Assembly (NCBI GenBank): GCA_963677395.2
Contig: OY781965.2
Coordinates: 496,001 to 560,000 of the forward strand
From: G963667975 sp963677395
Lineage (GTDB): Bacteria; Bacteroidota; Bacteroidia; Bacteroidales; G963667975
Direction of reading: 5' to 3'
DNA: 64,000 nucleotides
The notes below the pieces were generated by a model. It was not told the origin of the DNA, made no database searches, and was given only the letters and a program-made list of their open reading frames with translations. Both the position numbers and the translations under genes were made by a program. Positions within the stretch are counted from its first letter, which is position 1; each line of letters opens with the position of its first letter. Positions 1 through 6,156 of the stretch are shown here, piece after piece.

Positions 1-2
1 TG

Positions 3-770
3 GTTTTTGGGGGCTTGTTAAATGCTCAGGTAGTAATAAACCGAACAGGCGACAATCCGCACCCCGATGCAATGCTGGATATACAGGATACCACAAAAGC
101 ATTAATTATACCTCGTATAGCCTTGAGAAGCACCGTTTTAAGTACCCCTTTAAATAGTTTTGCAGCCGGGATGGTAATTTACAATACAGCTACCTCGGGT
201 GTCGGTTCATCGTCCGTTACTCCCGGACTATACTATAGTGATGGTATAAAATGGATAAGAGCTACATCACAAGGATCTCTGTCTGATTCGAGTATCTATA
301 ATTCGGATGGAACCTTATTGGGCAATCGTGTTGTGAAACTTCAAAACAATAACCTCACCTTTAATTCTACGGGTGGCAATCTGCTCTTTACTTCCACTAA
401 CGGCAAAGTGGGGATAGGCACAAATACACCTTTGGGAACATTGCACGTGAACGGTAGCGTTTATATAGACTCACTCCAAAGTGGAGCAATCACCGACAGT
501 ATTCTTACTGTTGATAAAACCACAGGACGTATAAGGGCGATATCACTCGCGAATATGAGCGGCGGAATCAAAAAAGTGAGCTATACTGTGAACATAAACG
601 GACAAGCCAATTTTATTACACCACTATCAATTTACAGTAGCGACAATATCCAATTGTATCGCAATGGTGTATTGATTGACTTTACAGTACCAGTAATAGG
701 AGGAAACACTATTACAGCAGAAATGCCGTGCCTTATAAACGACGAAATATTAATCATACAAAAAAACTAG
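3..770 (+). CDS. Secreted tail-fibre-like protein, 5' end outside window
   Basis: The frame is open from the first bases of the window, so the gene starts upstream; the TTG at 15 is only an internal codon. The first residues (VFGGLLNAQ) look like the end of a signal peptide cleaved after Ala. The next part (INRTGDNPHPDAMLDI) and the motif GKVGIGTNTPLGTLHV near residue 130 are typical of Bacteroidota tail-fibre or adhesin-like surface proteins. The C-terminus (YRNGVLIDFTV) resembles the C-terminal cap of the next gene. Exact function is unknown; export to the cell surface is inferred. Confidence 0.75.
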   Translation, partial: VFGGLLNAQVVINRTGDNPHPDAMLDIQDTTKALIIPRIALRSTVLSTPLNSFAAGMVIYNTATSGVGSSSVTPGLYYSDGIKWIRATSQGSLSDSSIYNSDGTLLGNRVVKLQNNNLTFNSTGGNLLFTSTNGKVGIGTNTPLGTLHVNGSVYIDSLQSGAITDSILTVDKTTGRIRAISLANMSGGIKKVSYTVNINGQANFITPLSIYSSDNIQLYRNGVLIDFTVPVIGGNTITAEMPCLINDEILIIQKN

Positions 771-812
771 CAACGAAGGCTATATATTTATGAATCTAAA
801 CCTAATCCAGAG

Positions 813-1679
813 ATGAAAAAACTATTATTAATTTTAGCAATGTTTGTAATTGCCGCCGGGGTGGCAAATGCACAGAAAGTAACAACAAAGGTTGTTGACA
901 ACAAAGGTACTATTAAATGGGTACTAGACAGCACTACAGCCGTAATTACAAAAGGAGACAGTACGTTGTTGTTTGTAACACCTCACCAGATGGGCGATAC
1001 GCTTACAAAATTTGTACGATATGCAGATACTTCTGCAATGCTGAACCCATACTTGAATAATGCTGAAAATGGTCTTACCAAAACTGGTCAGAAAGTAGAA
1101 CTGGGCGGCGCATTAACAAAAGTAACTACGATTACTACAACCGCAACAAATTTTCTGCAAATTACAGGCTTACAAGGAGGTTCCAATACCGATAGTGTAA
1201 TGGTTGTAAATCCAACCACAGGACAGGTGAAAATTGTATCAACAGCAACACTGTTTAATAATCTGAAGGTTGCCAATGGTTTAACCAAAACCGGAGATTC
1301 AATCCAATTAGGAGGCAATTTGGTAAAAGCAACAACAATCGGAGCAAGTACTGCAAATACCTTTGCAATTACAGGACTTGAATCGGGTACTGTAGCAGAT
1401 AGCATCTTGGTAGCAGATGCAAGCAATGGAGTATTTAAACGGAGAGCAACCGAAAGCATTCTGCAAAGTGGCAATGTAACCGTAACTGCTACTGCCGGGC
1501 AAACTACAATTACCGTAACCGGAATGCCGGCAAATGCATCCAAGGTATGGGTATTCCGAAATAGTGCGAAGCTAATTGCCGGGACAGATTATACAGTTAC
1601 CGCGGGCAGTGTAACGCTTGTCCCCTCTGATTGGTCGGTAATTGCAGGGGATGTTTTTGAGGTTCAGTGGGTTAAATAA
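813..1679 (+). CDS. Secreted repeat protein with tail-fibre-like C-terminal cap
   Basis: The 288-residue product has a clear signal peptide (MKKLLLILAMFVIAAGVANA, cut before Gln21). It then carries two copies of a ~63-residue repeat at about residues 86-148 and 155-217, each starting NGLTKTG and holding LGG and ITGL motifs. The C-terminal block (WVFRNSAKLIAGTDYTVTAG) is of the kind seen at the ends of tail-fibre-like proteins. The gene lies 42 bp after the previous one, with the same architecture. A structural or adhesive surface role is inferred; no enzymatic motif is visible. Confidence 0.8.
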   Translation: MKKLLLILAMFVIAAGVANAQKVTTKVVDNKGTIKWVLDSTTAVITKGDSTLLFVTPHQMGDTLTKFVRYADTSAMLNPYLNNAENGLTKTGQKVELGGALTKVTTITTTATNFLQITGLQGGSNTDSVMVVNPTTGQVKIVSTATLFNNLKVANGLTKTGDSIQLGGNLVKATTIGASTANTFAITGLESGTVADSILVADASNGVFKRRATESILQSGNVTVTATAGQTTITVTGMPANASKVWVFRNSAKLIAGTDYTVTAGSVTLVPSDWSVIAGDVFEVQWVK

Positions 1680-1680
1680 A

Positions 1681-1853
1681 AATAAGGGTTGCTTAACTGT
1701 TGTAGAAATAGTATATTCTATTTATGTTGTCTTGGTTGATATCGAAAATTAATGTAGCTAAAGTACACAACAGTTAAAGCAATCTTTATAATAAAGTACT
1801 AATGAGGATAATAATATTAATACACATATTAATAATAAGCATTAGTATTCAGT
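1681..1853 (+). repeat. Duplicated leader, copy 1 (173 bp)
   Basis: This block is repeated at 1957-2128 with only two differences: one extra G near 1686 and T for C in the sequence around 1712. It covers the upstream region and the first 17 codons of a secreted-protein gene. Inside it, TTGCTTAACTGTTGT (1689-1703) and ACAACAGTTAAAGCAA (1767-1782) are inverted repeats with one bulged base, so the leader RNA could form a large hairpin. Confidence 0.95.
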
Positions 1854-1943
1854 ACAACATCGGCAGGAACGGTAACTCTTAGCCCAACTTCAGAGTGGGC
1901 TGTTTTAGCAGGGGCTGTTTTAGCAGTTCAGTTGGTTAAATAA
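1802..1943 (+). pseudogene. Gutted tail-fibre-like secreted protein gene
   Basis: The ATG at 1802 starts the same signal-peptide codons as the gene at 2077 but reaches a stop at 1880-1882. In a different frame, 1854-1943 encodes a 29-residue tail (AGTVTLSPTSEWAVLAGAV, ending QLVK and a stop). That tail matches the C-terminus of the gene at 813 (AGSVTLVPSDWSVIAGDV, ending QWVK). The simplest reading is a complete paralogue that lost almost all of its body by deletion, leaving the leader joined out of frame to the last codons. Confidence 0.8.
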
Positions 1944-1956
1944 AATGTAAGTAAAA

Positions 1957-2128
1957 AATAAGGTTGCTTAACTGTTGTAGAAATAGCATATTCTATTTAT
2001 GTTGTCTTGGTTGATATCGAAAATTAATGTAGCTAAAGTACACAACAGTTAAAGCAATCTTTATAATAAAGTACTAATGAGGATAATAATATTAATACAC
2101 ATATTAATAATAAGCATTAGTATTCAGT
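1957..2128 (+). repeat. Duplicated leader, copy 2 (172 bp)
   Basis: Near-identical to 1681-1853 (one indel, one substitution). This copy leads in frame into the intact gene at 2077, so it is probably the functional leader and signal-peptide segment. Similarity stops at the end of the shared signal-peptide codons (ATTCAGT). Confidence 0.95.
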
Positions 2129-3048
2129 GTTTTGGTCAGGTGTTGTTACTTAATCCGAAAGGGACCAGACAAGACATAGATACCAGTAAATGGAAACTTT
2201 CGGGCTCGGATATTTATTTTAAAAATAACGGGAATGTAGGGCTCGGAATAGACGCACCTTTATATAAATTAGATATTTTTTCAAGTTCAAATCCCTTACG
2301 GATTTTAACTTTACCAAACGGGAGTATTTATACGGATAGTATTATGGTTATCAATGCCGGTATTGTAAAAAAGATTCCGGGCTCTCAGCTTAATAAAATA
2401 GACAGTACAACTGCTTCGAACGGGTTAAATGTGGTAGAGAATGATGTAAGAATGGGAGGAACCCTTACACAGGCAACCACACTCACGCAAAACAGTTATG
2501 CACTTACCGTGGCAACCGGGGGAACAAACCTGAACATTACAGGATTACCCAATGGTACAGCATCCGATAGTATTGTCACCATGAATAATGGATTGGTTCG
2601 GAAAATCGCGAATACCTACAATCCATCAATTCTGAGTGTATATAGTAATACGCGAAGTAACCTTAATAGCACTTATGCTACTGTGCAATTTGATATTCAA
2701 ACGATTGTAGATCCAAATTATACAATATCCGGCAATACAAATATTACGCTTTCAACCGCGGGAACATACAGGATTTCATATACAGTGAAAGACTCAGTGA
2801 TTGCTACCTCAAACACCTATTACTTGTGTGATTATTATCTGGATAAAAATGGATCCAGCATTTTAGGGTCAAATGGGTCTTTTAGTCTTCAAAGAAGTAA
2901 TTTCAAAACAAGCTCAATTACGGTGGAGATAATAGAGAGGTTTAATCAAAATGATATTATTAGACTGTATGGTAAAACTACTTCAAACGCAGTAATACGG
3001 CAAGCTCCCTACGGAGTAAGCTTAAGAATTGAAAAAATAAGACCATAG
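2077..3048 (+). CDS. Secreted tail-fibre-like protein with jelly-roll-like C-terminus
   Basis: The 323-residue product begins with a hydrophobic, Ile-rich signal peptide ending near CFGQ (residues 18-21). The motif GNVGLGIDAPLYKLDI (about residues 53-68) matches the GxVGxGT-type motif of the first gene in the window. One repeat unit (NGLNVVENDVRMGG to ITGLPNG) matches the repeats of the gene at 813. From about residue 185 the sequence (including STAGTYRISYTV) looks like a C1q/TNF-type jelly-roll fold, a common trimeric tip. The start is set by the signal peptide. Role unknown; surface location inferred. Confidence 0.8.
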   Translation: MRIIILIHILIISISIQCFGQVLLLNPKGTRQDIDTSKWKLSGSDIYFKNNGNVGLGIDAPLYKLDIFSSSNPLRILTLPNGSIYTDSIMVINAGIVKKIPGSQLNKIDSTTASNGLNVVENDVRMGGTLTQATTLTQNSYALTVATGGTNLNITGLPNGTASDSIVTMNNGLVRKIANTYNPSILSVYSNTRSNLNSTYATVQFDIQTIVDPNYTISGNTNITLSTAGTYRISYTVKDSVIATSNTYYLCDYYLDKNGSSILGSNGSFSLQRSNFKTSSITVEIIERFNQNDIIRLYGKTTSNAVIRQAPYGVSLRIEKIRP

Positions 3049-3412
3049 ATGGCTGGTAGTAAGATATAATTAGTCGCAAAACCGTATTTCATGATTCATA
3101 AGAGATATTATTGTATTTGCTTTCATATTTAAGAATCATGATATATTCTTGGGTTAACCCGGATTGCTCATAGAAAGAAAAATGTAATGTATGCAATTGT
3201 ATATTAGTAAGTTATTAATATTGTTTTCTAACGCTATGTATTAGAAATAGGGCTGGTTATCAGATATATTATTTCTATTGTGCAATTTGGAATAAAATAA
3301 CAAAAGAGCAATTCCTCTTACAACGATTATGTGACTAATTGAATTATTCAGGGAGCCCTAATACAATGCTTGAGAAGTATATTTTAAAAACAATAGCTTA
3401 AAACAACTCCCA
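3049..3412. other. Intergenic stretch, no gene seen
   Basis: AT-rich, without a convincing reading frame. The only structure seen is an 8-bp inverted repeat, CATGATTC (3090-3097) and GAATCATG (3133-3140), which could be a weak end signal for the preceding gene. No clear T-tract follows it. Confidence 0.5.
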
Positions 3413-3487
3413 GTTGTAAAATACAACCAAAGGTTGTGTATTACAACTGATGGTTGTTATTAATTAATAAGAACATTAGTATATTTG
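3413..3487 (+). promoter_or_regulatory. Paired palindromes and -7 box, unit A
   Basis: The perfect palindrome GTTGTAAAATACAAC (3413-3427) is followed by GTTGTGTATTACAAC (3433-3447), centre to centre 20 bp. After a 32-bp gap comes TATATTTG (3480-3487), a match to the Bacteroidota -7 consensus TAnnTTTG. The same layout recurs at units B and C, so the palindromes are probably binding sites for a dimeric regulator. Confidence 0.65.
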
Positions 3488-3492
3488 TAACA

Positions 3493-3597
3493 AGAAATAT
3501 TAAAAATGGTGTAGTTTTCAGAGAGTATTTTCTACATGCATTATTTTTTAGTATTTCGATCCATCCCTATGCCTCCTTGAAAAAGGAGGCTTTTTTT
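3493..3597 (+). ncRNA. Putative small RNA, unit A (~105 nt)
   Basis: The span is defined by the -7 box at 3480-3487 and an intrinsic terminator at 3571-3597; the 5' end is estimated. No reading frame of useful length lies inside: the only early ATG is followed by GTG and a stop. Function is unknown. Confidence 0.5.
3571..3597 (+). terminator. Intrinsic terminator, unit A
   Basis: Eight-bp stem GCCTCCTT / AAGGAGGC with a GAAA loop, followed by seven T. It shares the GCCTCC/GGAGGC stem with the unit B terminator. Confidence 0.85.
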
Positions 3598-3660
3598 ATA
3601 GGGGGAAGTAAATAGATCGTATAATAAATAAAGATAAATACCATGAACAGAATGCCGGAA

Positions 3661-3736
3661 GTTGTAAAATACAACTGAGAGTTGTAAAATACAACTCATG
3701 GCTATTGCTCTGAGGGGGTCTGTTTTACTACATTTG
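3661..3736 (+). promoter_or_regulatory. Paired palindromes and -7 box, unit B
   Basis: Two perfect copies of GTTGTAAAATACAAC (3661-3675 and 3681-3695), again 20 bp centre to centre. A 33-bp gap leads to TACATTTG (3729-3736). ATTG at 3704-3707 could act as a -33 element 21 bp before the -7 box. Confidence 0.65.
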
Positions 3737-3741
3737 TAATG

Positions 3742-3836
3742 AGTATTAATGAAATGCAAGAAATAGTCTTTGGTAACAACATTCATTAGTATTTTTTAAA
3801 ACTCAAGCCTCCCCTTATAAGGAGGCTTGAATTTTT
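3742..3836 (+). ncRNA. Putative small RNA, unit B (~95 nt)
   Basis: Bounded by the -7 box at 3729-3736 and the terminator at 3803-3836. A 16-codon frame (MSINEMQEIVFGNNIH, ATG at 3739) lies at the very 5' end. Its ATG would be at or before the expected transcription start, so translation is doubtful. Confidence 0.5.
3803..3836 (+). terminator. Intrinsic terminator, unit B
   Basis: Ten-bp perfect stem TCAAGCCTCC / GGAGGCTTGA with an 8-nt loop, followed by a short T-run at 3832-3836. Confidence 0.8.
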
Positions 3837-3915
3837 AAAAGCAGTTTATTCTATAGATGTGTTTAATAATTTTAGAGAAAGAAATCATGCTATTTTCGAA
3901 GGCTCATATGATTTA

Positions 3916-3970
3916 GATGTATAATACAACTGTAATTCATTGTTTATTATTATGTTATGGCTTATATTTG
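3916..3970 (+). promoter_or_regulatory. Single degenerate palindrome and -7 box, unit C
   Basis: GATGTATAATACAAC (3916-3930) matches the unit A/B palindrome at 13 of 15 positions. It stands 32 bp before TATATTTG (3963-3970), the same spacing as in unit A. No second copy was found 20 bp further upstream. ATTG at 3939-3942 sits 20 bp before the -7 box. Confidence 0.55.
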
Positions 3971-3975
3971 TATTA

Positions 3976-4093
3976 AATATTAAGTACAAATATGGTTGAC
4001 AATAAGAGCCTTGCAAACTTCCAGATTATTATTCTCTCATGTGTGTCTTAATTTTGAATTCTGAGTCATCCTTATTAAGGATGACTCAGTTTT
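3976..4093 (+). ncRNA. Putative small RNA or attenuated leader, unit C
   Basis: Runs from the -7 box at 3963 to the hairpin at 4061-4089. It contains a 19-codon frame at 3992-4051 (MVDNKSLANFQIIILSCVS) that ends 9 bp before the hairpin. Because the small gene at 4119 starts just 30 bp after the hairpin, this could be a leader with a terminator that controls that gene rather than a free small RNA. Confidence 0.45.
4061..4093 (+). terminator. Hairpin terminator, unit C
   Basis: Thirteen-bp perfect stem CTGAGTCATCCTT / AAGGATGACTCAG with a 3-nt loop, followed by only four T. The weak T-run could allow some read-through into the gene at 4119. Confidence 0.7.
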
Positions 4094-4118
4094 AATATCA
4101 ATATTAAACAGGATAGTG

Positions 4119-4307
4119 ATGAGGGGGAAAGAATATTATTCAAATGAAGAAATTGAAAGCGTGGGTTTAGTGAAGAGAATAGTAACATCATGTTATTTGT
4201 ATTATAGAAAAAATAATGATATATATATATTTGATAAAGAGCCCAAGGTCATTGATGAAACGTTAAAGTATCAATTACAGATAGCTATTAGGGAGCTTGA
4301 TAAATAG
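4119..4307 (+). CDS. Small protein related to that at 57789
   Basis: A 62-residue product from the ATG at 4119; a GTG directly before it is a less likely start. It shares with the protein at 57789 the pattern EYY near the N-terminus, a central RI, an aromatic IY segment, and FDKxPK (FDKEPK here, FDKTPK there). This suggests one small-protein family with two members in the window. It sits 30 bp after the unit C hairpin and may be expressed from that promoter. No known domain recognised; probably cytoplasmic. The purine-rich tract after the ATG is codon sequence, not a ribosome site. Confidence 0.55.
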   Translation: MRGKEYYSNEEIESVGLVKRIVTSCYLYYRKNNDIYIFDKEPKVIDETLKYQLQIAIRELDK

Positions 4308-4349
4308 AAACTTATATTAATAGTTGTTTTAACAGCAAGTGTAATACTA

Positions 4350-4550
4350 ATGGATAGTGAATGGATAGTGTCATATAATGTATTAATACACATGATAATA
4401 ATATATTATATTACGAAGATGACATTGTTGAATATTATCATAATTATATTATTAGTAATAAATGAAGTATTAATATATACAATAATAAAAATATTAGTAT
4501 ATGATAGTTGTGCACAAAGGCATCAGAATAGAATTAATAGAAAAGGATAG
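4350..4550 (+). CDS. Doubtful small hydrophobic frame
   Basis: A 66-codon frame whose residues 8-50 are mostly Ile, Leu, Tyr and Val. The hydrophobic look may simply reflect the very AT-rich, ATTAATA-rich DNA here. It overlaps the better-looking frame at 4501 by 50 bp. Possibly a two-helix membrane peptide, but just as likely not a gene. Confidence 0.2.
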   Translation: MDSEWIVSYNVLIHMIIIYYITKMTLLNIIIIILLVINEVLIYTIIKILVYDSCAQRHQNRINRKG

Positions 4551-4812
4551 ACCCAAGAATTTAATAAATGGCTTATATTATACGTATAAAGATGAATTTG
4601 TAAAATTTATATTCACAGAATTAATAGAGGAATGCGTAGTTGTTGTAATGGGAGTAAATTTTAATTATTTTAGAACAGTTAAGATACAGGAACAACAAAT
4701 AGAGATAGATCCCTATGAAATGGATTTTGGTGAATATCTAATACAACTATTGTGTAAAGATATAATAAGTGTTGAGTATGTATTAAAAATAGAAAAGAAG
4801 AGCTTATGGTAA
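4501..4812 (+). CDS. Hypothetical 103-residue protein
   Basis: An acidic, mixed-composition frame with normal amino-acid balance despite AT-rich DNA, ending in KKSLW. It contains Lys/Glu-rich segments and PYEMDFGEYL around residue 80. No signal peptide, membrane helix or known domain is recognised. Its start region reads out of the AT-rich stretch at 4320-4500. Function unknown; its place after the other small genes suggests one accessory cluster. Confidence 0.4.
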   Translation: MIVVHKGIRIELIEKDRPKNLINGLYYTYKDEFVKFIFTELIEECVVVVMGVNFNYFRTVKIQEQQIEIDPYEMDFGEYLIQLLCKDIISVEYVLKIEKKSLW

Positions 4813-5077
4813 TGGTTTGCCTATGAATTTGGCTGGTTTTGGAAAGCTTTTTTTATACTTGGGATTATGTCACGATGATTGACAGAAAACATGGTAATAT
4901 AATTATAAATTCTGATTATCAATAAATTAAGTTGTAAAAGGGAGAATGCTATATCTGTTATTTTTTGAATTATTACAGGCGTGTGAAAGTATAAACAGAG
5001 AGATTTGTTTCGTTTTTTAAACTTACTACAGTACATTAAAATATCTCAAGATTTATATTGCGGGTACTTAATAAGAC
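4813..5077. other. Intergenic stretch, no gene seen
   Basis: AT-rich spacer between the plus-strand small genes and the minus-strand korAB operon. Nothing but the korB terminator at its right end could be supported. Confidence 0.5.
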
Positions 5078-5105
5078 TAAAAAAGCTCCCTTTTTCGAGG
5101 AAGCT
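5078..5105 (-). terminator. Terminator of korAB
   Basis: On the minus strand, AGCTTCC / GGGAGCT (one G-U pair) forms a stem closed by a CG-A-rich loop and followed by a T-run. It lies about 22 bp after the korB stop. Confidence 0.75.
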
Positions 5106-5127
5106 TTTTTATCAATTATTTTGAGTA

Positions 5128-6153
5128 CTATTCAATTTCCCAAACATCACCACTGTTAAGCAGGTCGTCCACGCATTTGATTTTTGAAGTCTTTTTAATT
5201 TCATCAATCTGATCTTCAACTAAATCGTCGTATGTTGGGTACATAGCAGCACGAATCACACCCATTGCAACCGGGAAATGAGGCGGAGCCATTTTCGCAA
5301 GCATCAGGTGGATACCAGGATCTTGTTGGTATTGGTCATGAACCAAAATATCATCAACAGTTATTCCATTTACACCAATTTCAACAACTTCCAAACGAGT
5401 TCCATTCAAACGAATTCCTTTTTTGTTGTCTTTTCCAAAAAGGATAGGTTCTCCATTGCGGAGTAAAACCTGATGATCTTCGCGAAGATCTTTTGCAGTA
5501 ATCTGAACGTGAGCTTTATCGTTAAAGATAACGCAGTTTTCCAAAATTTCCACAACAGAAGTTCCGTCGTGCTGAGCAGCTGCAAACATCACTTCGGTCA
5601 TCAGTTTAGGGTTGGTATCAACCGCACGGGCAAAGAATGTTCCCTGTGCACCTAAAATCAGTTCGCCGGGATTGAATGGATGTTCAATTGTTCCATAAGG
5701 AGATGTTTTCGTAACCGCACCCATAGGTGAAGTAGGTGAATACTGACCTTTGGTTAATCCGTAAATCTGGTTGTTAAACAACATGATGTTCACATCCACG
5801 TTACGACGAATGATATGAATGAAGTGATTACCACCGATAGCCATTGAGTCGCCATCGCCGGTTGCAATCCAAACACTTAAGCGTGGGTTTGCAATTTTAA
5901 CACCAGTAGCAATTGCGTTTGCACGACCATGAATACCATGAAATCCATAAGTATTTACATAATAAGGGAAACGCGAAGAACAACCAATTCCTGATACCAG
6001 CACGAAATTTTCTTTGCGGTAACCGATTTTGGGAAACACGTTTGCAACAGAAGAAAGAATAGCATGGCCACCACAACCGGGGCACCATTTAACCATTTGG
6101 TCGCTTACAAAATCCTCTTTCTTTAACTCTACAGATGATCTTTCGATTGCCAT
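5128..6153 (-). CDS. korB: 2-oxoglutarate:ferredoxin oxidoreductase, beta subunit
   Basis: Binds thiamine diphosphate and an iron-sulfur cluster in the enzyme that interconverts 2-oxoglutarate + CoA and succinyl-CoA + CO2 with ferredoxin. Visible motifs: WCPGCGGHA (residues 23-31), the GIGCSS cysteine (58), the ThDP motif GDGDSMAIGG (99-108) and NNQIYGLTKGQ after it, and a later cysteine in ENC. These cysteines fit the cluster ligands of the family. The 341-residue length is normal. The start lies 3 bp after the korA stop, so the two are co-translated in one operon. A paralogous 2-oxoacid specificity is possible but less likely. Confidence 0.92.
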   Translation of the reverse strand: MAIERSSVELKKEDFVSDQMVKWCPGCGGHAILSSVANVFPKIGYRKENFVLVSGIGCSSRFPYYVNTYGFHGIHGRANAIATGVKIANPRLSVWIATGDGDSMAIGGNHFIHIIRRNVDVNIMLFNNQIYGLTKGQYSPTSPMGAVTKTSPYGTIEHPFNPGELILGAQGTFFARAVDTNPKLMTEVMFAAAQHDGTSVVEILENCVIFNDKAHVQITAKDLREDHQVLLRNGEPILFGKDNKKGIRLNGTRLEVVEIGVNGITVDDILVHDQYQQDPGIHLMLAKMAPPHFPVAMGVIRAAMYPTYDDLVEDQIDEIKKTSKIKCVDDLLNSGDVWEIE

Positions 6154-6156
6154 GGC

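Noticed and set aside
1088..1543. Minus-strand frame of 151 codons inside the gene at 813
   Set aside because: It is antisense to a gene with a clear signal peptide and repeats; the composition (Val/Thr/Pro-rich) mirrors the repeats of the sense strand.
1681..2128. Insertion sequence flanked by direct repeats
   Set aside because: No transposase, and the repeats are gene leaders with the remnant of a paralogue between them.
3413..3695. CRISPR-like array from the repeated GTTGTAAAATACAAC
   Set aside because: Only four copies in two pairs, the repeat is 15 bp and palindromic, spacers are 5 bp, and no cas gene is near.
3541..3786. Minus-strand frame of 81 codons
   Set aside because: It runs across the terminator and promoter signals of the small-RNA-like units and shows no protein-like motif.
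1..5100. Prophage
   Set aside because: The tail-fibre-like proteins have signal peptides and no capsid, terminase, integrase or lysis genes are present.
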